A stretch of 64,000 nucleotides of DNA from Pseudomonas frederiksbergensis (lineage in GTDB: Bacteria > Pseudomonadota > Gammaproteobacteria > Pseudomonadales > Pseudomonadaceae). The DNA lies in the NCBI RefSeq assembly GCF_001874645.1, contig NZ_CP017886.1:4152001-4216000 (forward strand), in the 5' to 3' direction. Below are positions 52,032 through 63,454 of the stretch, one piece after another (positions within the stretch are counted from its first letter, which is position 1; every line of letters begins with the position of its first letter). The notes under the pieces are model-generated. The model had not been told where the DNA came from and did no database searches. It was given only the letters and a program-made list of their open reading frames with translations. Both the position numbers and the translations under genes were made by a program.

Positions 52032-53459
52032 GTGACCTCCATCTTCTGGTACGACTACGAAACCACTGGCATCACACCGCGCTGCGACCGTCCGCTGCAA
52101 GTGGCCGGCATTCGCACCGACGTTGACCTCAACGAGATCGACGACCCGGTCAATCTCTACTGCCAGCCAAGCGACGATATCCTGCCTCACCCGGCGGCGT
52201 GCGTGATTACCGGCATTACCCCCGGCCGTCTGGCTGAGCAAGGCCTGAGTGAGGCCGACTTCATGACCCGGGTTCACGCACAGCTCGCGACCCCCGGAAC
52301 CTGTGGCGCCGGTTACAACACCTTGCGCTTCGACGATGAAATGACCCGCTACAGCCTCTACCGGAACTTCTTTGATCCGTATGCGCGGGAGTGGCAGGGC
52401 GGCAACAGTCGCTGGGACCTGATCGATGTGGTGCGTGCGGCGTATGCGTTGCGCCCGGACGGTATCGTCTGGCCCATTGATGACGGCCGCGTTACGTTGA
52501 AGCTCGAACGCCTGACCGCCGCCAATGGCATCGACCATGGTCAGGCCCACGATGCGTTGTCCGATGTGCGCGCGACGATCGCCCTGGCGCGGTTGATCCG
52601 CGACAAGCAGCCGAAACTCTACGACTGGCTGTTCAAACTGCGCAGCAAGCAGAAAGTCATGGATCAGATCCGTCTGTTGCAACCGATGGTGCATATCTCC
52701 GGGCGTTTTTCGGCAGCCCGCAGCTATGTCGGTGTGGTTCTGCCATTGGCCTGGCACCCGCGCAATCGCAATGCATTGATTGTCTGCGACCTGCATCTCG
52801 ACCCTCAGGGACTACTCGATCAGGACGCCGAGACCTTGCGTCAGCGTTTGTACACCCGTCGTGACGATTGGGTCGAAGGCGAAATGCCGGTGCCGCTCAA
52901 ACTGATTCACATCAACCGTTGCCCGGTGGTGGCACCGTTGTCGGTGTTGCGCGCCGAAGATCAGCAACGACTGCAACTGGACATGGCGCAGTATGGGGCG
53001 CGAGCACTGCGGCTAAGTGACGCACAAGAAGTATGGCGAGATAAAGTTCTGGCCATTTATGCCCACGAGGATTTCACGCCGAGTGAGGACCCTGAACAAC
53101 AGTTATACGACGGCTTCATTGGCGACCGGGACCGGCGTTTATGCGAACAAGTCAGAACCGCGGACCCGATGCAATTAGCGCAAGAGCAATGGCCGTTCGA
53201 TGATGAGCGTCTGCCGGAATTATTATTTCGTTATCGAGCACGTAACTTTCCTGACACGTTGAATGACGAGGAGCACGAGCGATGGAAACTATTCTGTCAG
53301 CAACGTTTGTCAGACGCGCGATGGGGGGCGCCCAATACCTTGCAGGGTTTTAATGAGGCGATGACTGAGTGGTCGCTTAGTGCTACAGCGATTCAGCAGA
53401 AGGTACTGGACGAGTGGCGCGAGTATGCGCACTCATTACGCAAACGTTTGGATCTTTGA
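52032..53459 (+). CDS. sbcB: Exodeoxyribonuclease I
   Basis: The 475-residue single-strand 3'-5' exonuclease acts in recombination and mismatch repair. DEDDh motifs are visible: DYETTG (Exo I), NTLRFDDEM (Exo II) and HDALSDVRATI (Exo III). The SH3-like and helical C-terminal parts are of usual length. The GTG start at 52032 directly precedes TSIFWYDYETTG, the conserved opening. Codon use in the last 150 codons is AT-richer than in the front. Confidence 0.97.
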   Translation: MTSIFWYDYETTGITPRCDRPLQVAGIRTDVDLNEIDDPVNLYCQPSDDILPHPAACVITGITPGRLAEQGLSEADFMTRVHAQLATPGTCGAGYNTLRFDDEMTRYSLYRNFFDPYAREWQGGNSRWDLIDVVRAAYALRPDGIVWPIDDGRVTLKLERLTAANGIDHGQAHDALSDVRATIALARLIRDKQPKLYDWLFKLRSKQKVMDQIRLLQPMVHISGRFSAARSYVGVVLPLAWHPRNRNALIVCDLHLDPQGLLDQDAETLRQRLYTRRDDWVEGEMPVPLKLIHINRCPVVAPLSVLRAEDQQRLQLDMAQYGARALRLSDAQEVWRDKVLAIYAHEDFTPSEDPEQQLYDGFIGDRDRRLCEQVRTADPMQLAQEQWPFDDERLPELLFRYRARNFPDTLNDEEHERWKLFCQQRLSDARWGAPNTLQGFNEAMTEWSLSATAIQQKVLDEWREYAHSLRKRLDL

Positions 53460-53492
53460 AACAATCTGTGCAAATACCTGAATGCGGGACAT

Positions 53493-53524
53493 AAAAAAAC
53501 GCCAACGGACGCTGGCGTTTTTTG
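53493..53524. terminator. Bidirectional terminator between sbcB and mvaT
   Basis: Stem AAAACGCCAACG-type with ACGCCA...TGGCGT core, A-run before and T-run after; it serves both convergent genes. Confidence 0.9.
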
Positions 53525-53559
53525 GTGTTCGCAAATGAACCTGCGAAGCGGGTTGCGGC

Positions 53560-53934
53560 TTAGCCCAGCAGGGTAGCCCAGCCTTCAACCACGTCACCAC
53601 CCCACTTGGCTTTCCACTCTTTCAGCGTCTTGTGGTTGCCACCTTTGGTTTCGATGACTTCGCCGTTGTGCGGGTTTTTGTATTGTTTAACCTTGCGAGC
53701 ACGCTTGGTGCCGGTCGTTTTTACAGCGCCGCGTGGCGCTTTAACTTTGGACTCTGGATCCAGCAGGGCGATGATGTCGCGCAGGGACTTGGAGTATTCG
53801 CCCATCAGGGTACGCAGTTTGCCTTCGAATTCCAGCTCGGTTTGCAGTTTGTCGTCTTGGGACAGGTTCTTCAAACGGGCTTGCAGCTCTTTGATAGCTT
53901 CTTCGGTGGCGCGGTATTCGTTGATCAGAGACAT
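53560..53934 (-). CDS. mvaT: MvaT, H-NS-like xenogeneic silencer
   Basis: The 124-residue nucleoid protein has an N-terminal coiled-coil oligomerisation region (SLINEYRATEEAIKELQARL and on to residue 60) and a C-terminal DNA-binding domain (KQYKNPHNGEVIETKGGN, the AT-pincer region). MvaT silences AT-rich acquired DNA in Pseudomonas. The start at 53934 gives the family's standard length; the frame to 53982 is an extension. The T6SS array and effector codon patch in this window are plausible MvaT targets, but no binding evidence exists here. Confidence 0.97.
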   Translation of the reverse strand: MSLINEYRATEEAIKELQARLKNLSQDDKLQTELEFEGKLRTLMGEYSKSLRDIIALLDPESKVKAPRGAVKTTGTKRARKVKQYKNPHNGEVIETKGGNHKTLKEWKAKWGGDVVEGWATLLG

Positions 53935-54230
53935 GAGGACTACCTTATGTTGGGCGCTGGATGACAGGGTACAGTGGCGCAATAATAGTCAGGGTGTTTC
54001 ATCAAGTAAACATTTAAGACGGCATTTACTTAATTTAATTAGAGTGTTCAGCGCGAAAGCTACCCTCACTGTTAAAACTTGTCAGGGAGTCGTCACAGAT
54101 ATTCACATAAGCCTGCTTGCGTATTTTTCAAAAGAATATTGTTGCGCGTTCAGGTGCTTCCAGTCGGCAGGGCGAGGCAGTACTCTGCCGGACTGGGCGT
54201 CAGGAATACTGCAGTTTTGCTGCGCAATCG
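53935..54230. other. AT-rich mvaT upstream region
   Basis: About 300 bases with an AT-rich centre (for example ATTTACTTAATTTAATTAG at about 54024-54042), likely containing the mvaT promoter and possibly MvaT autoregulatory sites. No supported gene; the 61-codon frame at 54117-54302 runs into the mobile element. Confidence 0.5.
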
Positions 54231-54234
54231 CTAG

Positions 54235-54440
54235 GGTCTGTACGAAAACTGTCTGCGCGTCGACCAGGCTGCGTTAAAAACAGGCTCGGACGAACGGAGT
54301 GAGAACGTCCGAAGGACGGCCCGAAGGGGTCGCGCAGCGGATAATGCTCATTTAGTGGCCTAAAGTCGGGTGCGACCCCAGCCGTCCCTTGCCTGTTTTT
54401 GCCTTGCCTGATCGCCGCTCGACGACTTTTCGTACAGACC
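54235..54440. mobile_element. 206-bp MITE-like element with CTAG target duplication
   Basis: Perfect 14-bp terminal inverted repeats GGTCTGTACGAAAA / TTTTCGTACAGACC are flanked on both sides by CTAG, a typical target duplication of IS5-group transposition. The interior has no transposase frame and includes short palindromes (ACGTCCGAAGGACG region). It is a non-autonomous element or deleted insertion sequence. Its right end lies 41 bases before the purU start. Confidence 0.8.
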
Positions 54441-54481
54441 CTAGAATGGCGACCTTTGCGAAGTTCTGGAGTTTTCCCCCC

Positions 54482-55330
54482 ATGCGCACTTTTCGGCTAG
54501 TGATTGCTTGCCCGGACCGCGTCGGTATCGTTGCTAAAGTCAGTAACTTTCTGGCGTCACATAATGGCTGGATCACTGAAGCGAGCCATCACTCGGACAA
54601 TCTCAGTGGCTGGTTTTTCATGCGTCACGAGATTCGTGCCGATTCGCTGCCGTTCGGCCTTGAGGCGTTTCGTGAGGCGTTTGCGCCGATTGCCGAAGAG
54701 TTCTCGATGAACTGGCGTATCACCGACACCGCGCAGAAAAAGCGCGTTGTGCTGATGGCCAGCCGCGAATCCCATTGCCTGGCCGACTTGCTGCACCGCT
54801 GGCACAGCGACGAGCTGGACTGCGAAATCTCCTGCGTGATTTCCAACCATGACGACCTGCGCAGCATGGTCGAGTGGCACGGCATTTCTTATTACCATGT
54901 GCCGGTGGACCCGCAGAACAAAGAGCCGGCATTTGCCGAGGTCTCGCGCCTGGTCAAGCAGCACGACGCCGAAGTGGTGGTGCTGGCGCGTTACATGCAG
55001 ATCCTGCCACCTGAGTTGTGCACCGAGTACGCTCACAAGGTCATCAACATTCACCACAGCTTCCTGCCATCGTTCGTCGGTGCCAAGCCGTACCACCAGG
55101 CGTCGATGCGTGGCGTGAAGCTGATCGGCGCGACCTGCCACTACGTGACCGAAGAGCTGGACGCCGGGCCGATCATCGAGCAGGACGTGGTACGCGTCAG
55201 CCACAGCGACAGTATCGAAGACATGGTGCGTTTCGGCCGTGACGTCGAGAAGATGGTGCTGGCCCGCGGCCTGCGCTATCACCTGGAAGACCGCGTACTG
55301 GTGCATGGCAACAAAACCGTCGTGTTCTGA
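54482..55330 (+). CDS. purU: Formyltetrahydrofolate deformylase
   Basis: The 282-residue enzyme hydrolyses 10-formyl-THF to THF and formate, balancing one-carbon pools and supplying formate for PurT. An N-terminal ACT domain (RLVIACPDRVGIVAKVSNFL, residues about 4-80) is followed by a formyltransferase domain with catalytic NIHHSFLP and a conserved Asp in EELDAGPIIEQ. The ATG at 54482 is the family start; frames from 54389 or 54446 reach towards the mobile element. Insertion of that element may have changed its promoter. Confidence 0.95.
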   Translation: MRTFRLVIACPDRVGIVAKVSNFLASHNGWITEASHHSDNLSGWFFMRHEIRADSLPFGLEAFREAFAPIAEEFSMNWRITDTAQKKRVVLMASRESHCLADLLHRWHSDELDCEISCVISNHDDLRSMVEWHGISYYHVPVDPQNKEPAFAEVSRLVKQHDAEVVVLARYMQILPPELCTEYAHKVINIHHSFLPSFVGAKPYHQASMRGVKLIGATCHYVTEELDAGPIIEQDVVRVSHSDSIEDMVRFGRDVEKMVLARGLRYHLEDRVLVHGNKTVVF

Positions 55331-55335
55331 TCGCA

Positions 55336-55421
55336 AAGATCGCAGCCTGCGGCAGCTCCTACGCTGCCCCGTCGAAGCTGTACACAAATCAGTAGGAGCT
55401 GCCGCAGGCTGCGATCCTTTG
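55336..55421. repeat. REP pair
   Basis: AAAGATCGCAGCCTGCGGCA and inverse (GCCGCAGGCTGCGATC) just downstream of purU. Confidence 0.95.
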
Positions 55422-55451
55422 GGGCCGCCAACGCTTGACTGGCAAGCATCA

Positions 55452-55488
55452 GGGCCTGAGCGTTCAATCGCTTCAGGCCCTTTTTTTT
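55452..55488 (+). terminator. Rho-independent terminator after purU
   Basis: Stem GGGCCTGA / TCAGGCCC with a long loop and a run of eight T. Confidence 0.85.
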
Positions 55489-55506
55489 CAGAGTGAGGTA
55501 GGGGAG

Positions 55507-55704
55507 ATGGTTGATCCACTGGATAAAGCAACATCCAAAGGCCCCGCGACCTTGGGTGAGGGCTGCTTGAGTCGTTACGACCCGGATGACCTGAGTGCCG
55601 AGGATGGCACCGAGTTTCCAGGCGCCGCCGAACTCTGGGAGCAATTGCAGGAAGAGTCCGCGCCTACAGCTGTAGACGCGAACTTACCCGTGAAGAAGCC
55701 CTAA
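55507..55704 (+). CDS. Small acidic protein of unknown function (65 residues)
   Basis: Starts MVDPLDKATSKG after a purine-rich GGTAGGGGAG and ends before the convergent chemoreceptor gene. It is acidic in the middle (DPDDLSAEDGTEF) and lacks membrane segments or known motifs. It follows the purU terminator, so it must have its own promoter. It looks like a real, conserved Pseudomonas small gene, but I do not recognise a function. Confidence 0.6.
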   Translation: MVDPLDKATSKGPATLGEGCLSRYDPDDLSAEDGTEFPGAAELWEQLQEESAPTAVDANLPVKKP

Positions 55705-55710
55705 AGGACG

Positions 55711-57600
55711 TTAAATCCGGAAGCTGCCTACAAGCTGCTTCAACCGCGCCGCTTGCTGCTCCAGGTCGGAACAGGCCCGCAGCGTCGATTGCAGGTTTTC
55801 CACACCTTCCTGATTCAGGGTGTTGATCTCGGTGATGTCAACGTTGATCGACTCCACCACGGCGGTCTGTTCCTCGGTGGCGGTGGCCACCGACTGGTTC
55901 ATGCCGTCGATCTCGCCGATGCGCAAGGTCACGCTGTTCAGGCGCTCACCGGCGAGGTTGGCGATCTCTACGCTGTCCTGGCTGTGACGCTGGCTGTCGC
56001 TCATGGTGCTGACCGACTCGCGGGCGCCGACTTGCAGCTCTTCGATCATGGTCTGCACTTGCTGTGCCGACTCCTGCGTGCGATGGGCCAGGTTGCGCAC
56101 TTCGTCGGCAACCACCGCGAAACCACGTCCGGCCTCACCGGCCCGTGCCGCTTCAATCGCCGCATTGAGCGCCAGCAGGTTGGTTTGCTGGGAGATGCTG
56201 GTGATCACTTCGAGAATCTGCCCGATGTTCACGGTTTTGCTGTTCAGCGACTCGATGTTGGTGCTGGAGGCGCTGAGCATGCTCGACAGCTGATTCATCG
56301 CCGCGATGCTGCGGTCGACTACTTGCTGGCCATCTTCGGCCAGGCTGCGGGCATCACTGGCCTGCTGAGAGGCCTGCGCTGCGTTATGGGCAATCTCATG
56401 AGCAGCAGCGCCCAACTGATTGATCGCGGCTGCCACGCTGTTGGTCCGGCTCGATTGTTCGTCGGAGTTGAGCATCGACGAGTTCGATGCGCTGACGACT
56501 CGCAGTGCTACTTCATTGACCTGCTCGGTCGCCGACGACACTTCGCGGATCGAACCGTGAATGCGCTCGACGAAGCGGTTGAATGCGCTGCCGAGCACGC
56601 CGAATTCGTCCTGGTTCTGAATGGTCAGGCGGCGGGTCAGATCGCCTTCACCGTCGGCAATGTCCTGCATCGCGCGGGTCATGACGTGCAGCGGCTGGAT
56701 CAGAATGCGGATCAACATGCCGAGCAAGGCAATGATGATCGCCACGGCAATGATCGTGGCAATGATCGCCGAGGTGCGGAAATCGCTGAGCATCGCGAAG
56801 GCTTTGTCTTTGTCCACCGACAGACCGACATACCAGTTGACCGATGGCAGGCCTTTGATCGGCGTGAAGGTGACGATGCGGGTTTTGCCGTCGACTTCGA
56901 CTTCACTGATGCCGCCGCCGATGCGCGGGGTGTTCTTGGGGTAAACCTCGCTGAGGGACTTCATCACCATGGCTTTGTCTGGATGGACCAGGATCTTGCC
57001 GTCGGCACTGACCAGGAACGCATAACCCATGCCGCCGAAGTCGCGTGCGGTCAGGGTGTCGATCAGGGTTTGCAGGCTCAGGTCGCCGCCTACCACACCA
57101 ACGCTTTGCCCGGCTTTTTTCGAGGCGGTGGCGATGGAGATGATGGTCTGGCCGGTTGCCGCGTCTATATAGGGTTCGGTCAGAGTGGCGGTGCTGCTGT
57201 TTTCGGCGCCCTTGTACCAGGGGCGAACTCTGGGGTCGTAGCCGTCCGGCATCTTGGAGTCCGGGCGGTTGATGAAAGTGCCGCTGGCATCGCCCAGGTA
57301 CCTGGCCATGAAGGTCGAGGCCAGGGCATTCTGCTCAAGCAGGTTGGCAACATTGGTGTGTTCGGGGTTGATGGCGATGTTCTGGGCCAGGTTTTCCACC
57401 ATAAGAATCCGCCCGGCGAGCCAGGACTGGATGTTGGAGGAAGTGACATCGCCCATCTCATGCAGGTAGTTGTCCAGGTCCTTGCGAATTGCGTTGCGCT
57501 GTAAATAGTCGTTGTACAGCGTGAACGAAGCGAAGGCGGCAATGACGATGAGGGCGGCGGCAAGCAGGATTTTGTGGCTGAAGCGCAGGTTTTTGTTCAT
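55711..57600 (-). CDS. Methyl-accepting chemotaxis protein, PctA/PctB-like amino acid receptor
   Basis: The 629-residue receptor has a membrane segment at about 10-30, a periplasmic dCache domain (about 35-275), a second membrane segment at about 277-300, HAMP, and a signalling domain with the hairpin [20 protein letters not shown]. The ligand site [12 protein letters not shown] ... [10 protein letters not shown] ... [10 protein letters not shown] carries the Tyr, Arg, Trp, Tyr and Asp residues of the amino-acid dCache motif. The length equals that of PctA and PctB. No CheR-binding pentapeptide is seen at the C-terminus (LVGSFRI). Which amino acids it senses is not readable. Confidence 0.93.
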   Translation of the reverse strand: MNKNLRFSHKILLAAALIVIAAFASFTLYNDYLQRNAIRKDLDNYLHEMGDVTSSNIQSWLAGRILMVENLAQNIAINPEHTNVANLLEQNALASTFMARYLGDASGTFINRPDSKMPDGYDPRVRPWYKGAENSSTATLTEPYIDAATGQTIISIATASKKAGQSVGVVGGDLSLQTLIDTLTARDFGGMGYAFLVSADGKILVHPDKAMVMKSLSEVYPKNTPRIGGGISEVEVDGKTRIVTFTPIKGLPSVNWYVGLSVDKDKAFAMLSDFRTSAIIATIIAVAIIIALLGMLIRILIQPLHVMTRAMQDIADGEGDLTRRLTIQNQDEFGVLGSAFNRFVERIHGSIREVSSATEQVNEVALRVVSASNSSMLNSDEQSSRTNSVAAAINQLGAAAHEIAHNAAQASQQASDARSLAEDGQQVVDRSIAAMNQLSSMLSASSTNIESLNSKTVNIGQILEVITSISQQTNLLALNAAIEAARAGEAGRGFAVVADEVRNLAHRTQESAQQVQTMIEELQVGARESVSTMSDSQRHSQDSVEIANLAGERLNSVTLRIGEIDGMNQSVATATEEQTAVVESINVDITEINTLNQEGVENLQSTLRACSDLEQQAARLKQLVGSFRI

Positions 57601-57858
57601 GGCTTGGAGTGTCCGCTAAGGTCTCATTGTTAGGGCATGTTGTTAAAAAAGCGCGCGCAAACCGGGCGCTGTCGTACATAAGCTGATATTTCCGTCTTTC
57701 CTTTGGGAATTATCGGACCTGATTTTCGGTCTGGTCTCTCGCTTATATCTATCGGCTGCGCAGGACTAAAGCTTAATCGGGAGTGACAAAATGCCTGACT
57801 CATTGCGACTCGTTGGCATTGATCGCCAGTTTCTGGGGACGATCTTTTGATCTTGCTT

Positions 57859-58314
57859 CTAAACCTTTGGCTTGGCGTGCGCCGCTAACCGCTCCAGCGC
57901 TGCGCGCAATTTCGGATCGCTGATGCCGTCGGCGGTGGCCTGAATGGTCGCCGCCGCATCGCTCGACAAATCCATGGTGTGGCCGACGGCTCCTTGCTGC
58001 ACGGTCGGTGGTTGTACCTTGAACAAAATTCGCGTCAGGCTGGCGAACTCGTCGAACATCTGTAATTGCCGTTGCAGACGCTTTTGCTGATAACGCAGAC
58101 GGGTTGCCCAATGACCGTCGGTGACGATCAGCAACAGGCTACCCTCGCGCCATGACGCCACATGACAGTGTTCACGGGCGGCCGGCTGCAGCTGGCTTTC
58201 CAGCAAGCGCTGTAAATGCCCCAGGCGTTGTGCGTGGCCGAAAATGGCTTTTAACGGTTTGGCTTCGCGAAGCAGAACGGCGGGTGCTCTGGCCGTAAGA
58301 GGGCGAAATGCCAT
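57859..58314 (-). CDS. DUF721/DciA-like protein
   Basis: The 151-residue protein has an N-terminal DUF721 domain (REAKPLKAIFGHAQRLGHLQ, then HCHVASWREGSLLLIVTDGHWATRLRYQ in parts). DciA proteins load the replicative helicase DnaB in bacteria lacking DnaC. It is divergent from secA, its usual neighbour in Pseudomonas. The C-terminal 50 residues look extended and helical. Start chosen at MAFRPLTARAP; the frame to 58401 is an extension. Confidence 0.8.
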   Translation of the reverse strand: MAFRPLTARAPAVLLREAKPLKAIFGHAQRLGHLQRLLESQLQPAAREHCHVASWREGSLLLIVTDGHWATRLRYQQKRLQRQLQMFDEFASLTRILFKVQPPTVQQGAVGHTMDLSSDAAATIQATADGISDPKLRAALERLAAHAKPKV

Positions 58315-58620
58315 GATCAGACACCTGAAGTAACAGAGCCGCCATGGTAGCAGAAAGCACTTGATGCACCTGAGCCATTGCTTTGTGAGCGCTTTACTCA
58401 TTAAATCAATGAGTAACTTATGCCGTGAATGGCTTGAAGTTCAGCAAAAAGCCCTTATTTTAAGTGAGCCCCGTAACAGCGCTGTGCATGCATCGTGGAA
58501 CAACGCCACTTTCCTCACCATCGTTTCCGGGTAGAATGCTCGTTCGCATGCGGCCATGAGGGCTGCACGGGCGACTCACGGGGCCGCCCTCCATCCCTTT
58601 GTGTGGAAGATCCTGCCGAT
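58315..58620. other. Divergent leader region of DciA-like gene and secA
   Basis: About 306 bases. It includes a possible secA -10 (TAGAAT at 58532-58537). The secA frame is open upstream to 58495, but the extension has no family similarity. No secM-like arrest sequence was seen. Confidence 0.45.
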
Positions 58621-61356
<2,736 letters not shown>

Positions 61357-61383
61357 GATTTCTGCCTGACATTGAAATACCCG

Positions 61384-61417
61384 CGCCGCGACCGGCATCA
61401 GCCGTCGCGGCGTTTTA
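61384..61417 (+). terminator. Terminator-like hairpin after secA
   Basis: Stem CGCCGCGAC / GTCGCGGCG with CGGCATCAGCC loop and a short T-run (TTTTACC). Confidence 0.7.
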
Positions 61418-61494
61418 CCATTTAAAACACCGATGCCACGTTAAAAAGAACAGGGCGACGACGGTGCAGACATTACATTAAGAGGAGCGCTTTC

Positions 61495-62712
61495 ATGGCT
61501 GTTGGTCTTGGTCCTTTGCCAACGTTGCACCCGGTTGCCGGTTTTGAACTCGGTATCGCTTCGGCCGGCATCAAGCGCCCCGGGCGCAAAGATGTCGTGG
61601 TCATGCGCTGCGCTGAAGGTTCCACGGTCGCTGGTGTGTTCACGTTGAACGCGTTTTGCGCGGCGCCGGTGATTCTGGCCAAACAACGTGTTCAAGGCCC
61701 GGTACGTTACCTGCTGACCAACACCGGCAACGCCAATGCCGGTACCGGTGAGCCTGGCTTGGTTGCCGCCGAGCGCACCTGCGCCAAACTGGCTGAATTG
61801 ACCGGCGTCGACGCCAGCCTCGTGCTGCCGTACTCCACCGGCGTGATCGGTGAACCGTTGCCGGTCGAGAAGATCGAAGGTGCGCTGCAAGCTGCCCTTG
61901 ACGACTTGTCGGAGAATAACTGGGAGGCCGCAGCCACCGGGATCATGACCACCGACACTCTGCCAAAGGGTGCGAGCCGGCAGTTCCAGCATGAAGGCGT
62001 GACCATCACCGTCACCGGTATCAGCAAAGGTGCCGGCATGATTCGGCCGAACATGGCGACCATGCTCGGTTACATCGCCACCGACGCCAAAGTGTCCCGC
62101 GAGGTGTTGCAGAACCTGTTGCTGGACGGCGCCAACAAGTCGTTCAACCGCATCACCATCGATGGCGACACCTCGACCAACGATTGCTGCATGCTGATCG
62201 CCACCGGTAAAGCCGCACTGCCGGAAATCACCTCTGCCAGTGGCCCACTGTTCGCGGCGTTGAAGCAGGCGGTGTTTGACGTGTGCATGGACGTGGCCCA
62301 GGCGATTGTTCGCGATGGCGAAGGCGCGACCAAGTTCGTCACCGTTGAAGTCAACGGCGGCGGCAATCACCAGGAGTGCCTGGACGTCGGTTACACCGTG
62401 GCGCATTCGCCATTGATCAAGACCGCGCTGTTCGCCTCCGATCCAAACTGGGGTCGCATCCTGGCGGCCGTTGGCCGTGCCGGCGTGCCGAACCTGGACG
62501 TGAGCAAGATCGACGTGTTCCTGGGTGAAGTCTGCATCGCCAGCCGTGGTGCCCGCGCCGAGACTTACACCGAAGCCCAGGGCTCGGCGGTGATGCAACG
62601 CGAGGAAATTACCATTCGTATCGAGCTGGGTCGCGGCGATTGCAGCGAAACCATCTGGACCACCGACCTGTCCCACGAATACGTGAAGATCAACGCCGAA
62701 TACCGCACGTAA
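61495..62712 (+). CDS. argJ: Glutamate N-acetyltransferase/ornithine acetyltransferase
   Basis: The 405-residue enzyme recycles acetyl from N-acetylornithine to glutamate in arginine synthesis. The self-cleavage site is in [10 protein letters not shown] (Thr becomes the N-terminal nucleophile of the beta chain). GAGMIRPN before it and [12 protein letters not shown] after it are family signatures. AGAGGAG precedes the ATG. It follows secA as in other pseudomonads. Confidence 0.97.
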   Translation: MAVGLGPLPTLHPVAGFELGIASAGIKRPGRKDVVVMRCAEGSTVAGVFTLNAFCAAPVILAKQRVQGPVRYLLTNTGNANAGTGEPGLVAAERTCAKLAELTGVDASLVLPYSTGVIGEPLPVEKIEGALQAALDDLSENNWEAAATGIMTTDTLPKGASRQFQHEGVTITVTGISKGAGMIRPNMATMLGYIATDAKVSREVLQNLLLDGANKSFNRITIDGDTSTNDCCMLIATGKAALPEITSASGPLFAALKQAVFDVCMDVAQAIVRDGEGATKFVTVEVNGGGNHQECLDVGYTVAHSPLIKTALFASDPNWGRILAAVGRAGVPNLDVSKIDVFLGEVCIASRGARAETYTEAQGSAVMQREEITIRIELGRGDCSETIWTTDLSHEYVKINAEYRT

Positions 62713-62718
62713 ATCATA

Positions 62719-62771
62719 GCGGGCAAGTCATGCTCCTGTAGGCGCGGGGGGGACGCCGAGTCCTTGCCCGC
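62719..62771. repeat. GCGGGCAAG palindrome
   Basis: A 9-bp perfect inverted repeat GCGGGCAAG / CTTGCCCGC with TGCTCCTGTAGGCGCGGGGG between. It resembles another Pseudomonas intergenic repeat (GCGGGCAAGCC...CTCCTAC type), shortened. Confidence 0.55.
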
Positions 62772-62821
62772 GATGGAGGCCAAAAGACTCCCGCTGTTAC
62801 CCTCATACAAGGCGCCCGAAC

Positions 62822-63454
62822 ATGAGCTACCACCTGATTATCGGCGACAAACTGTATTCCTCCTGGTCGCTGCGCGGCGCTTTGGCGCTGGAACTGGCCG
62901 GCGCGACTTACACCGAAGAGCTGATCAAGCTGAACCAGGCGGATACCCGTGAGCGCCTGCTCAAGCATTCGCCGACTGCTAAAGTCCCATTGCTGAAAAC
63001 CGAACACGGGACCATTGCCGACTCGTTGGCCATCGCCGAGTACCTGGTTGAGCGTTTCCCGAATGCCGACCTTTGGCCGAAGGACATCGCCGCCCGTGCC
63101 CAGGCACGCTCGGCGTGCGCGCAGATGCACAGCGGTTTTTTTGCCATGCGCGGCAACATGCCGTTTGATCTGAGCCACGATGCGCCACTGTCGCCGATGC
63201 CGCCTGAAGTGCAGGTGGAAATCGAGCGGATGCTGGCGTTGTGGGCTGAATGCCGCGCCGTTGCAACCGAAACCGGTCCGTTCCTGTTCGGTGCTGTGAG
63301 TCTGGCGGACGCCTTCTTCGCGCCGATTGCCGTGCGCTTGCGTACTTATCGAGTGGCGCTGCCGGCGGTTGATGCCGCCTATGTCGAAGCGATTTACCAA
63401 TGGCCAGCCTTCATGGCCTGGCAGAAAGCCGGTTTAGAGGAAATAGTGCGGTGA
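62822..63454 (+). CDS. Glutathione S-transferase family protein
   Basis: The 210-residue cytoplasmic protein has a thioredoxin-like N-terminal domain with candidate catalytic Ser in YSSWSLRGALAL and the glutathione-contact segment AKVPLLKTEHGTIADSLAI, and a helical C-terminal domain. It is of the zeta/maleylacetoacetate-isomerase-like general type. Its stop overlaps the next gene as GTGA. Substrate unknown. Confidence 0.9.
   Translation: MSYHLIIGDKLYSSWSLRGALALELAGATYTEELIKLNQADTRERLLKHSPTAKVPLLKTEHGTIADSLAIAEYLVERFPNADLWPKDIAARAQARSACAQMHSGFFAMRGNMPFDLSHDAPLSPMPPEVQVEIERMLALWAECRAVATETGPFLFGAVSLADAFFAPIAVRLRTYRVALPAVDAAYVEAIYQWPAFMAWQKAGLEEIVR

Noticed and set aside
54117..54302. 61-codon frame upstream of purU
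   Set aside because: It runs from an AT-rich spacer into the MITE-like element and lacks a start signal or protein-like composition.
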